From Pelagibacterium luteolum (GTDB lineage: Bacteria; Pseudomonadota; Alphaproteobacteria; Rhizobiales; Devosiaceae): a stretch of DNA of 64,000 bases. The stretch is from contig NZ_FNCS01000002.1 of assembly GCF_900100665.1 (NCBI RefSeq), positions 248,001-312,000 of the forward strand. The letters run 5' to 3'. The notes under the pieces were generated by a model. That model had not been told where the DNA came from and ran no database searches. It saw only the letters and a program-made list of their open reading frames with translations. The position numbers were made by a program, and so were the translations under genes. Shown in pieces: positions 1 through 7,851 of this stretch. The stretch's first letter is position 1. Every line of letters starts with the position of its first letter.

Positions 1-35
1 TGGCGCCGAAGACACCATCATGCGCCGAGCATACT

Positions 36-65
36 GGGTCCCGGCTCAAGGCCGGGATGACGGTG
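36..65 (+). repeat. Short intergenic dyad repeat, copy 1
   Basis: The copy has a self-complementary core with arms CCCGGC and GCCGGG around CTCAAG, followed by ATGACGGT. The same pattern returns in reverse orientation at 204-240. Rhizobiales and related genomes carry many such intergenic elements of the GTCATCC-CGGG-CTTGACCCGGG type. Family membership is from recognition of the pattern, not a search. Confidence 0.6.
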
Positions 66-203
66 GGGCAAGGTGAGGGAATAGCCCACACCACGGCCTC
101 CCCAAGCCAAGCCAGACCGGGGAATGACGGTTGGGGGTAATGTGCGCATGTGAGTCCGAAGCAATTTAGGGACCGGTTGCGTTCAGGGATACGCGGGCCG
201 CCT

Positions 204-240
204 CCCCCGCCACCGTCATCCTCGGGCTTGACCCGAGGAC
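204..240 (-). repeat. Short intergenic dyad repeat, copy 2 (inverted)
   Basis: The minus strand reads GGGTCCTCGGG-TCAAG-CCCGAGGATGACGGT, matching copy 1 with compensating changes in both stem arms (CTCGGG/CCCGAG against CCCGGC/GCCGGG). Paired changes that keep the stem suggest that the folded form matters. A third, partial match (CCGGGGAATGACGGTTGGGG) lies near 116-135. Confidence 0.6.
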
Positions 241-266
241 CCACGCAGCGCCCGCCGCGACCACCC

Positions 267-1574
267 TTACGCTGGCAAAAGGCAGAGCGTACTCGCGTCC
301 ACGAGCCCCCAGCCATAGACCCCGTCCCACCCCGCATCGCCAAGATCGACGGCGCGATCGGCAAGGAGCGTCACGGTTTCCTCGATCGGCAGGTCCGGAT
401 TTTCCAGCCGCGCCACGGCCAGTGCCGCGGTCACGAACGGTGCAGCGTAGCTCGTGCCCGAGCGCAATCGGCCGCCAGAGACCGACGCCGCCGTCCACAG
501 TCCCACCCCCGGTGCGGCAAAGCGGATATGTTCGCCCGTGACCGCCTGCCGATAGACCGTGCCCTGACTGTCGATGGCCGTCACCGCCACCACATGGCCG
601 TAAGCGGGGGGATAAAGCGGCTCGGCCCTCGGCCCATCATTGCCCGCCGCAGCGACCAGCGCGATGCCCCGCTCATGAAGAAGCAGTGTCGCCTCTTCGA
701 GCAGCTCATTGCCCGGACCGGCAAAACTCATATTGATGATATCGACCCCGGCATCGGCGAGTTGGTCCAGGGCCTGCAGCAGAGAATAAGCGTCCGCCGC
801 ATCCCCCGCCGTATCGGCATGAAACGCATCGACCGCCACAAGCCGCGCATTGGGCAAAAGCCCCGGCGTGCGCGTATCGGCCCGCCCGATCAACAGGGCC
901 GCGACCGCAGTTCCGTGCACCAGCCCCGCCGCCGCCCGCCCGTCGGTATCCGCGCTCAGCATCTCGAGCGATTGCCCGGCCAGCGCCTCGTGGTCGGGAT
1001 TGATCCCTGTGTCGATCATCCCAATCACCGGTGCCGCCGTGCAGGGCTCGGGCTGCGGCCACCCAACCAGCGAAAACGCCGCGCATTCATCGTCGACGCA
1101 CAGCATTTCGCTGGTGCGATAAAGGTCGTTGTGGTGCACGGCGCCGACCGGCAAAAGCGCGATGGCCCGCGCCATGGCCTGATCGTAGCTCAGCCCAGCA
1201 GGCGCCCGGAACCGCCCCACCCATTTACCCAGCAGCCCCAATTGCCTGCGGCTGATCAAGAGGAACCCATCGTCTTCGAGCAGCGCAAATCCCTCATCGG
1301 CATCCAGCGCCACCACCAGTTCGACCGGCCGCGCCGGCGCCGGGCGCGAGGGTTGCGCCTGCGGCTGCGGCGTCGCACGCGATGGCACCGAGGCGCGCGA
1401 TGGGCGTGTCGCGCGCGATGCACGCGATGCGCCGCTTACGGAATCGGACGCGCGTGCCGCGCTCAATTGCAGAACCGTCGGCGCCACATAGACCATTGCC
1501 GCCGTCAGCCCCAGCCGGGCCAGCAGCGCGCGCCGGCGCATCGATTTCGGTTGGCTCGCGCCGTCATTGTCCAT
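267..1574 (-). CDS. Tat-exported subtilisin-like serine protease (S8 family)
   Basis: This is a subtilase of about 435 residues. The catalytic triad is visible: Asp188 in IDTGI, His220 in HGTAV and Ser375 in GTSYAAP, with the oxyanion Asn312 in AAGNDG. The N-terminus has a twin-arginine stretch (MRRRALLARLGL, about residues 12-23), a hydrophobic run and AARAS, so Tat export is likely. An Ala/Ser/Arg-rich low-complexity linker (about residues 45-80) precedes the protease domain. The frame opens at a GTG at 1607, but GAGAGG sits 9 nt before the ATG at 1574, so I chose that start; the ATG at 1580 is an alternative. It is divergent from the ECF sigma gene, which suggests a shared regulatory module (inference). 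Confidence 0.9.
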   Translation of the reverse strand: MDNDGASQPKSMRRRALLARLGLTAAMVYVAPTVLQLSAARASDSVSGASRASRATRPSRASVPSRATPQPQAQPSRPAPARPVELVVALDADEGFALLEDDGFLLISRRQLGLLGKWVGRFRAPAGLSYDQAMARAIALLPVGAVHHNDLYRTSEMLCVDDECAAFSLVGWPQPEPCTAAPVIGMIDTGINPDHEALAGQSLEMLSADTDGRAAAGLVHGTAVAALLIGRADTRTPGLLPNARLVAVDAFHADTAGDAADAYSLLQALDQLADAGVDIINMSFAGPGNELLEEATLLLHERGIALVAAAGNDGPRAEPLYPPAYGHVVAVTAIDSQGTVYRQAVTGEHIRFAAPGVGLWTAASVSGGRLRSGTSYAAPFVTAALAVARLENPDLPIEETVTLLADRAVDLGDAGWDGVYGWGLVDASTLCLLPA

Positions 1575-1737
1575 CACCATGGTCCTCTCGTTCGCACCTC
1601 TGCGCACAAAACGCCGTCGGCCCCAAGTTTATTCCCCTCCACGCAACAGCGTCAGTCCAAAATAATCCGATCCGCGCAGAATAATTTCAGAAACGCTGCG
1701 TTATGGTGACGTAACAGCCTCGGGACGGGTCCAGACC

Positions 1738-2265
1738 GTGAGTGACGAGATACGCCATCGGATGGTTGCACTGCTGCCCCGGTTGCGCGCCTTTGCGCGG
1801 AGCCTGACCCGCAATGCTGCGGATGCCGACGATCTTGTGCAGCAAACCTGCGAGAAAGCTCTGGCCGGGCTGTCCGGGTTCACCCCCGGCACCAAGCTTG
1901 AAAGCTGGCTGTTCAGGATCATGCACAACCAGTGGATCGACGTCACCCGCCGGCGCCGGCCCACCCTCGATATCGAATCCGAAGGGCTGGCGGAAACGCT
2001 GACCGGCGAAGATGGACGCCTCACCACACAGGCGCGCATGGAATGGCGGGCCGTTTCGGCGGCCATGGCGGATCTTCCGCCCGACCAGAGCGGTGTTCTC
2101 ATGCTGGTCTGCGTCGAGGGTCTGCGCTACCGCGAGGTGGCCGACATCCTCGATATTCCCATCGGGACCGTGATGAGCCGCCTGGCTCGGGCCCGAACCG
2201 CCGTTGCCGACGCGCTGGACGGCAAATCGACAGCTGCACCAGCCAGCGGGGAGCATGCGAGATGA
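1738..2265 (+). CDS. RNA polymerase ECF-type sigma factor
   Basis: This 175-residue protein has the two-domain layout of extracytoplasmic-function sigma factors. Region 2 (about residues 10-75) includes NAADADDLVQQTCEKAL and SWLFRIMHNQWIDVTRRR. Region 4 (about 115-165) includes LPPDQSGVLMLVCVEGLRYREVA and the helix-turn-helix IPIGTVMSRLARAR. It should direct core polymerase to a small regulon, possibly including itself. The start is GTG. Its stop overlaps the next gene's ATG (ATGA), as is usual for a sigma factor translationally coupled to its anti-sigma factor. The divergent neighbour is a secreted subtilase. Confidence 0.93.
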   Translation: MSDEIRHRMVALLPRLRAFARSLTRNAADADDLVQQTCEKALAGLSGFTPGTKLESWLFRIMHNQWIDVTRRRRPTLDIESEGLAETLTGEDGRLTTQARMEWRAVSAAMADLPPDQSGVLMLVCVEGLRYREVADILDIPIGTVMSRLARARTAVADALDGKSTAAPASGEHAR

Positions 2266-2990
2266 CAGAGATGAAAGTGAGCGACGAGATGTTGATGGCC
2301 TATGCCGATGGCGAACTGGATCGCAACGAACGCGAAACCATCGCGGCCCTTGCCGTGTCCGATCCTGCCATCGCTGCCCGGATCGCCCGTTTCGCCGGCG
2401 CGCGTCAGGCCGTCCGCGACGCCTTTGCGCCCGTGCTGGCCGAACCGGTTCCCGACGCCCTGATCGCGACAATCACCGGCGCACCAAAACCTGCGCGCCC
2501 GGCAGCCTACCCTTTTTCGCGCTTTGCCATGCCGCTGGCTGCATCGCTTGTCGTCGCAGCCGGACTCGGAGGCTATCTGTTCGGCCAGTCGAGCCTATCG
2601 CCCGAACCGACGAGCTTTCTCGCCGCTGCAACCAGCGCATCGGTCCTTAATGCCCTCGCCGCGACACCGGCGGGCGAGCCGGTCCGTGTTGCCTCGTCCT
2701 CCTATGACATCGAAGCGCTCGCCACCGGGACCTATGAGGTTGCGGGCGGGATCTGCCGCACCTATGAGGCCGGCGATGCGGATGCCGCGCTGCGTGGCGT
2801 CGCCTGCACGGACGGTGCGAGCTGGCAGGTACCCGTCACGACGCTCGCCCCTTCGGCTACCTACCGTCCGGCCGAAGACCCGGGCACCACGACCATCGAC
2901 GCGTTCCTCGACAGCCTCGGCGCTGGCCCGGATATCGGCGCCGACGCCGAAGCGGCCCTCATTGCTCGGGACTGGAACCTCGAACCCTAG
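2262..2990 (+). CDS. Membrane anti-sigma factor
   Basis: The 242-residue protein begins with a short helical segment, SDEMLMAYADGELDRNERE, typical of anti-sigma factors that bind ECF sigma factors. One transmembrane helix follows (about residues 88-108, FAMPLAASLVVAAGLGGYLFG), then a periplasmic C-terminal domain with two cysteines (GGICRTYE and GVACTDG) that could form a disulfide. The zinc motif HxxxCxxC of ZAS-type anti-sigma factors is absent. It overlaps the sigma gene by 4 nt. By position and topology it should hold the sigma factor at the membrane until an envelope signal releases it (inference). Confidence 0.88.
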   Translation: MTEMKVSDEMLMAYADGELDRNERETIAALAVSDPAIAARIARFAGARQAVRDAFAPVLAEPVPDALIATITGAPKPARPAAYPFSRFAMPLAASLVVAAGLGGYLFGQSSLSPEPTSFLAAATSASVLNALAATPAGEPVRVASSSYDIEALATGTYEVAGGICRTYEAGDADAALRGVACTDGASWQVPVTTLAPSATYRPAEDPGTTTIDAFLDSLGAGPDIGADAEAALIARDWNLEP

Positions 2991-3142
2991 CGCGCGAACT
3001 CTCATCCCGGGATATCGGAAAATTGTGCCTCACGTTTGCGTGAAATTTCCGATCCGTGCAAATTTTTCACGCCAAATTAAGCGCGACATTCTAGCGTTTC
3101 GGCGGGGGACAACCGAAATTCTCATTTTTGAGGGACGCAAGA

Positions 3143-4837
3143 ATGTTCATGCGCAGAAAGACGGCGCGCCCTTCGGCTCGGCGGTTGGCCAGCGACGGCC
3201 ATCTGGCCGCGGCCATCTCCAGATCGCAGGCGATGATCGAGTTTCAACTCGACGGCACCATCGTCTGGGCCAACGATAATTTCCTCACCGTAATGGGGTA
3301 TACGCTCGAAGAGATCGTCGGTCGCCATCACGCGATCTTCGTAACCCCCGACCACGCGGCATCGCCCGACTACGCAGACTTCTGGCAGCGTCTCTCGAGC
3401 GGCACATTCGATGCCGCCGAGTATGAGCGCGTCGGAAAATCGGGGCAGTCGGTCTGGATCCAGGCGTCCTACAACCCGATTTTCGATGCCGCTGGCAAGC
3501 CGCTCGGCTTCGTCAAATTTGCCACCGACATCACGGCCCGCAAGCGCGCCGACGCCGAGGCTCAGGGCCAGCTCGACGCCATTTCCAAATCGCAGGCCGT
3601 GATCGAATTCGATCTCTCCGGCACCATTCTCACGGCAAACGCCAATTTCTGCGATGCCATGGGCTATACCCGCGCCGAAATCGAGGGCAAGCACCACTCG
3701 ATCTTCGTCGACCCGATCGAGGCCAAAAGCCCCGCCTATGCTGCGTTCTGGGAAAATCTGCGCAACGGCGAATTCGCCAGCGCCGAATACCGCCGCGTGG
3801 GCAAAGGCGGGCGCGAGGTCTGGATCCAGGCCAGCTACAACCCGATCCTCGACCCGTCCGGCAAGCCCTATAAGGTCGTGAAATTCGCCACCGACATCAC
3901 AGCCCGCAAAGCCGCGGTCGCAACGCTCGGCGCCACGCTTGGCGCCATGGCGCAGGGCCGGCTCATCGACGACCTCGACGCCGCTATGCCGCAAGAACTC
4001 GATGCCGTGCGCCAAGCGGTCAAATCCACAATCTCGGCGTTCTCCGCCATCGTCGCCCAGGTCACCCGATCGGCCTCGAGCCTCCGCCATGCCACCGCCG
4101 AAATCACCGAGGGCACGAGCGATCTGTCCGAGCGCACCACACGGCAGGCTGCCGCGGTCGAAGAAACCAGCGGCGTTGTCGAACAGCTTTCCGCGACGGT
4201 CGCGGCCAATGCCGAGCGTGCCGATCAGGTCCAGACCCGCGCCGAAAACGCGCGCCAAATCGCCGATGAGATGGGCGTGTCGATGCGGGATGCCGAGGAC
4301 GCGATGAAGGCCATCACCGCCGCCTCGGAAAAGATCGCCTCGATCATCAAGCTCATCGACGACATCGCCTTCCAGACCAATCTCTTGGCGCTCAACGCGT
4401 CGGTGGAAGCCGCGCGGGCCGGTGACGCTGGCAAGGGCTTTGCCGTCGTTGCCATCGAAGTGCGCCGCCTTGCCCAATCGGCAGCGGGTGCGTCGAGCGA
4501 GGTCAAGGCGCTGATCGCAGCGTCACGTACCGAAGTCGGCAATGGCAGCAAGATCGTGGCCAATGCCAACAGCCGCGTCGAAACGCTGCTGGCCAGCCTG
4601 CGCGAAAGCGGCACCCTCATCGCCGCCATTGCCGAAGCCGGCAATGCCCAGGCTGATGCCTTGGCCGAGGTCACCGGCGCCATCCGCCAGATCGACGAGA
4701 TGACCCAGCACAATTCGGCGCTTGTCGAGCAAACCCACGCCGCTATCGCCCGGACCGATGCGGAAGCGAAGGGTCTTGAAGAGGCCGTCGGCCACTTCAC
4801 CCTCTCGCGCGCCCCGCAATTGCGCATCGCGAGCTAG
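3143..4837 (+). CDS. Soluble methyl-accepting chemotaxis protein with two PAS domains
   Basis: The 564-residue protein has two tandem PAS domains (about residues 25-135 and 145-255), each ending in a PAC-like [12 protein letters not shown] or [12 protein letters not shown] motif, then a chemoreceptor signalling domain. The conserved hairpin tip is present around [22 protein letters not shown]. There is no signal peptide or transmembrane helix, so it should be a cytoplasmic receptor, perhaps sensing redox state or a small ligand through PAS. The C-terminus lacks a CheR-tethering pentapeptide. The ATG at 3143 has GAGGGAC 8 nt upstream; a TTG at 3128 is less likely. No other chemotaxis gene is in the window. 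A strong terminator follows. Confidence 0.93.
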   Translation: MFMRRKTARPSARRLASDGHLAAAISRSQAMIEFQLDGTIVWANDNFLTVMGYTLEEIVGRHHAIFVTPDHAASPDYADFWQRLSSGTFDAAEYERVGKSGQSVWIQASYNPIFDAAGKPLGFVKFATDITARKRADAEAQGQLDAISKSQAVIEFDLSGTILTANANFCDAMGYTRAEIEGKHHSIFVDPIEAKSPAYAAFWENLRNGEFASAEYRRVGKGGREVWIQASYNPILDPSGKPYKVVKFATDITARKAAVATLGATLGAMAQGRLIDDLDAAMPQELDAVRQAVKSTISAFSAIVAQVTRSASSLRHATAEITEGTSDLSERTTRQAAAVEETSGVVEQLSATVAANAERADQVQTRAENARQIADEMGVSMRDAEDAMKAITAASEKIASIIKLIDDIAFQTNLLALNASVEAARAGDAGKGFAVVAIEVRRLAQSAAGASSEVKALIAASRTEVGNGSKIVANANSRVETLLASLRESGTLIAAIAEAGNAQADALAEVTGAIRQIDEMTQHNSALVEQTHAAIARTDAEAKGLEEAVGHFTLSRAPQLRIAS

Positions 4838-4865
4838 AGGGCTCGAGCAGCATCACAACCACAAA

Positions 4866-4892
4866 GGCCGGGCCTGCCGCCCGGCTTTTTTT
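4866..4892 (+). terminator. Rho-independent terminator
   Basis: The perfect 7-bp stem GCCGGGC / GCCCGGC (4867-4873 with 4879-4885) is followed by seven T residues. It ends the chemoreceptor transcript. Confidence 0.9.
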
Positions 4893-4959
4893 ATGCCTCG
4901 ATGTCGGGAACGGAGCCCCCTCGTTCGTCCTTGTTCCGTAATGGAAAGGGAGAACCACC

Positions 4960-5343
4960 ATGAGTGCCTTTAAAGACAAGCCGTCCTCGGCCATCGTCGC
5001 GACAAGCGACGTCGAGCGCGCACGGGCATTTTACAGCGACACACTCGGTCTCGAACTGCAGGAAGACGGCATGGGCGATGTCCTGGTCTATAAGACCGGC
5101 ACGACCTGGCTGCTCGTTTATCCGTCCGACTTTGCCGGCACCAACAAGGCCAACGCCGTGGTCTGGGATTGCGGCGACGACATCGAAGCCATCGTCGCCG
5201 ATCTGCGCGCCAAGGGCGTCACCTTCGAGCACTATGACATGGACGGCACCGAATTTGCCAACGGCATCCACCGCGCCGGCAATTTCCGCATGGCCTGGTT
5301 CAAAGACCCCGACGGCAACATCCTCCACCTCAACAGCGCTTGA
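4960..5343 (+). CDS. VOC superfamily (glyoxalase/dioxygenase fold) protein
   Basis: This 127-residue single-module protein has the vicinal-oxygen-chelate pattern: VATSDVERARAFYSDTLGLEL at the N-terminus and FKDPDGNILHL at the C-terminus, the latter ending with the Asn-Ile-Leu-His segment typical of the fold. Members bind a divalent metal and act as lyases, dioxygenases or resistance proteins. The substrate cannot be read from the sequence. The start is the ATG after GGAAAGGGAGAACCACC. It stands alone between the chemoreceptor terminator and a convergent phospholipase D gene. Confidence 0.85.
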   Translation: MSAFKDKPSSAIVATSDVERARAFYSDTLGLELQEDGMGDVLVYKTGTTWLLVYPSDFAGTNKANAVVWDCGDDIEAIVADLRAKGVTFEHYDMDGTEFANGIHRAGNFRMAWFKDPDGNILHLNSA

Positions 5344-5498
5344 GTTCAGGAGGCGGTGAGCCATTTTGGTCGAAGCACCCGGCCACCCCTCCGGTACCAA
5401 GTATCCTCAGCGCCCCTCATAGGCCCTTCCGGTCGGATGAGGTGCGCCGAGGTCAAACACGCTCCAGTGTCAACGGATGCCCACCGCCTCGCTCCATC

Positions 5499-6773
5499 CT
5501 AAAGCTGCACGCGCAGCGTTGCCGCCAGCCAGTCGGTTACTTTCTCCCGCATGGGCCGGTTCTCCCAGTCTTCGAGCGTCACGCGCTCGGACCGCGCCAG
5601 ATCCTCCTCGAAAATCGCGATCTGCTCCTGGGTAAACCCCTCGTTGAACACGTTGAGGTTGGCTTCGTCGTTCAGCCGGAACGAGCGCTCGTCGAAATTG
5701 GCCGAGCCGATCGAGGTCCAGGCTTCGTCGATGATGGTGATCTTGGCGTGATACATCGTCGGGTCGTATTCATAGAAATTGACCCCCGCCTCGAGCAGAT
5801 CGCCCCAGAACTGGCGGGATGCGGCGCGGACGAAATCCTTGTTGGTGTGCTCGCCGGGCACCAGGATATCCACCTCCACCCCGCGTGCCCGAGCGGCCAG
5901 AATTTGCTCTATGGCAATCTCGTCCGGCACGAAATAGGCCGTCCCGATGCGAATATGGTCCTGCGCGGCCGCCAGGGCGGTCATCAGCATCAGATGCATC
6001 ACGTTGCGCGAACCTGTGGTCGAATAGACAAGCTGTGTGGTCATCGAGCCCGGCGCATCGATCTCGGGAAAATACACATCGCCCTGCAGCGTTTCGCCGG
6101 TCGCCTCGATCCAGTTGAACGCGAATGCCCCCTGCATTGCGGCAACCACCGGACCCTCCACCCGATAATGCAGTTCGCGGAATTCCTCGGGGTTGCGCGC
6201 GTCGCCGTCCCATTCGTCGGCAATCCCCACACCGCCGGTAAAGCCGACCTGGCCATCGACCACCAACAATTTGCGATGCGTCCGGTTGTTGAGCTTGTCG
6301 AGCGTGTGCCATGTGATGGGTCGGAAGCGCTCGACCTGCGCGCCCGCCGCCGTCATTGCCTCGATCAGCTCGGGCTCCATGGGCACACTGCCCTGCCAGT
6401 CGAGCAGCACATGCACCTCGACACCGGCCCGCGCACGCTCGGCCAGCGCATCGGCAAATTGCTGGCCGATATCGCCGCTCCAATAGACATAGGTCTCAAA
6501 ATTGATCGACCGCTCGGCAGCGTTGATCGCCTCGAGCATGGCGGGAAAGATTTCGACCCCGTTCTGCAAGGTGGTGACTTCGTTGCCCGCAAGCAGATTG
6601 GAGCCGTAAAGCGAGGACAGCGACCGCTCGAACTCAGGCGTGCCGACCACCAGCTCGGTCTCGACCGGGCCGGATAATTCATGGGGCTCGGGCGCCAGCG
6701 CGATAAACGCCACAGCGCCGATAGCGCCCAGGGCCACAAGGCCGACGGCCACCAGATAACGCTTGCGGATCAT
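5499..6773 (-). CDS. Phospholipase D family protein (cardiolipin synthase-like)
   Basis: This protein of about 424 residues has one N-terminal transmembrane segment (YLVAVGLVALGAIGAVAFIAL) and two HKD catalytic motifs, HRKLLVVD and HAKITIID, each followed by the expected Gly/Ser-rich element (GFTGG and SIGSANFDERS). Two HKD motifs form one active site in phosphatidyltransferases and phospholipases of this superfamily. Cardiolipin synthase or a phospholipase D at the inner membrane is the likely role; the substrate is not certain. The frame opens at 6893, but the ATG at 6773 directly precedes MIRKRYLVAVG with GGAAGTTGGGG upstream, so I start there. Cardiolipin synthases usually have two N-terminal helices; this has one. 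Confidence 0.88.
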   Translation of the reverse strand: MIRKRYLVAVGLVALGAIGAVAFIALAPEPHELSGPVETELVVGTPEFERSLSSLYGSNLLAGNEVTTLQNGVEIFPAMLEAINAAERSINFETYVYWSGDIGQQFADALAERARAGVEVHVLLDWQGSVPMEPELIEAMTAAGAQVERFRPITWHTLDKLNNRTHRKLLVVDGQVGFTGGVGIADEWDGDARNPEEFRELHYRVEGPVVAAMQGAFAFNWIEATGETLQGDVYFPEIDAPGSMTTQLVYSTTGSRNVMHLMLMTALAAAQDHIRIGTAYFVPDEIAIEQILAARARGVEVDILVPGEHTNKDFVRAASRQFWGDLLEAGVNFYEYDPTMYHAKITIIDEAWTSIGSANFDERSFRLNDEANLNVFNEGFTQEQIAIFEEDLARSERVTLEDWENRPMREKVTDWLAATLRVQL

Positions 6774-7026
6774 CCGAACCCCAACTTCCCAAATACGACA
6801 CGAGCCTAGACCATTTTCCGGGGTTACGGAAAGATGGCACTCGGCGCAAGTCCTTGTTTCTTCACATGTACCGCAAGAAGAAATGAGCACCATGCGCGCA
6901 AGATCGATTGACAGTCATCAAACGGTTGCGTCAGTATGGGTATATGGGGAAAAGCGAACTCCCCACGAGGCGACAGCCAAAGCTCGCGTTCCACACCCAT
7001 TTCGGTTTTCAAAGCCAGGGAACGCC
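6774..7026. other. Divergent intergenic region upstream of chrB and the PLD gene
   Basis: This 253-bp gap separates divergent genes. A TTGACA box at 6908-6913 lies upstream of chrB, with a poor -10 candidate (CAGTAT, 6932-6937, spacer 18), so a sigma-70 promoter is possible but weakly supported. No gene or RNA was recognised. Confidence 0.4.
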
Positions 7027-7851
7027 ATGCCTGCCCCCGATGCTATTTCTCCTGACAAGCTCGCCAAGCTGATCGGCACCCCACGCTGCCCGGTGCTGAT
7101 TGATATGCGCGAGGAAGACGATTTCACGCTCGACCGACGCATGGTCCCGGGCGCGCGGCGGCTCGACGCGGCCAGCCTGCCCGTGTTCGCCGAGGGTGCG
7201 CACGGCCATGCCGTCATCGCCATCTGCAGGTCCGGCCATGCCATCAGCCAGGGTGCTGCCGCCTGGCTGCGCACGGCCGGCATAAGGGCCGAATATCTCG
7301 AAGGTGGACACGCCGCCTGGACCGAGGCCGGCCTGCCGACGGTCGACCCGACCAGATTGCCGGGCCGCGACGCCGAAGGACGCACGGCGTGGGTCACCCG
7401 CGCACGGCCCAAGATCGATCGCATCGCATGCCCATGGCTGATCCGCAGGTTTTTCGATCCCGGAGCCGTTTTCCTGTTCGTGGCCCCATCCGAAGTTGAA
7501 ACCGTGGGGCGCCGATTTGGAGCCGCGCCGTTCGACATCGAGGGCACGTTCTGGAGCCACAGAGACCAGTTGTGCAGCTTTGACGTGATGCTGGCCGAAA
7601 CCGGGCTTTCGATCCCCGCACTCGACCGCGTCGCCCGGATCGTGCGCGGCGCCGATACGGCGCGACTGGACCTTGAGCCCGAAGCCGCCGGACTTCTCGC
7701 CATTTCACTGGGGCTCTCGCGCGTGCATTCCGACGACCTGGAACAGCTCGAGGCAGGCATGGCGATCTATGACGCCCTTTACCGCTGGGCGCGCGATGCC
7801 ACTAGCGAAACGCACAACTGGCCAGGCGCTAAACCGGGGACATCCAAGTGA
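7027..7851 (+). CDS. Rhodanese-ChrB_C chromate resistance protein
   Basis: The 274-residue protein fuses an N-terminal rhodanese domain (about residues 8-110, with Cys67 in CRSG as the likely active-site cysteine) to a ChrB C-terminal domain (about 125-265) recognised from RPKIDRIACPWLIRRFFDP and the later FWSHRDQLCSFDVML. Classical ChrB instead has its own N-terminal domain and works as a chromate-sensing regulator or Cr(VI) reductase. Here the rhodanese module may supply thiol chemistry (inference). The start ATG has AGGGA upstream. The stop overlaps the chrA GTG start (GTGA), so the two should be co-translated. Confidence 0.85.
   Translation: MPAPDAISPDKLAKLIGTPRCPVLIDMREEDDFTLDRRMVPGARRLDAASLPVFAEGAHGHAVIAICRSGHAISQGAAAWLRTAGIRAEYLEGGHAAWTEAGLPTVDPTRLPGRDAEGRTAWVTRARPKIDRIACPWLIRRFFDPGAVFLFVAPSEVETVGRRFGAAPFDIEGTFWSHRDQLCSFDVMLAETGLSIPALDRVARIVRGADTARLDLEPEAAGLLAISLGLSRVHSDDLEQLEAGMAIYDALYRWARDATSETHNWPGAKPGTSK

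Larger units (their letters stand above)
1..266. other. Intergenic region with dyad repeats, no gene
   Basis: No convincing coding region lies here. A long plus-strand frame that starts in this stretch is the antisense shadow of the subtilase gene. The stretch carries two inverted copies and one partial copy of a short GC-rich dyad repeat, annotated separately. It lies downstream of the minus-strand subtilase, so the dyads could also help end its transcription. That role is inference. Confidence 0.6.

Noticed and set aside
150-1709. Plus-strand frame of 519 codons
   Set aside because: It is Arg/Pro/His-rich with no family pattern and lies antisense to the subtilase, whose catalytic motifs are intact.
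3122-4477. Minus-strand frame of 451 codons
   Set aside because: It is antisense to the chemoreceptor, with no recognisable domain and a composition typical of a GC-rich shadow.
5340-6677. Plus-strand frame of 445 codons
   Set aside because: It is antisense to the phospholipase D gene, which has both HKD motifs.
6908-6937. Possible sigma-70 promoter TTGACA-N18-CAGTAT for chrB
   Set aside because: The -35 box is perfect, but the -10 box is poor and the spacer long, so it is only mentioned with the intergenic region.
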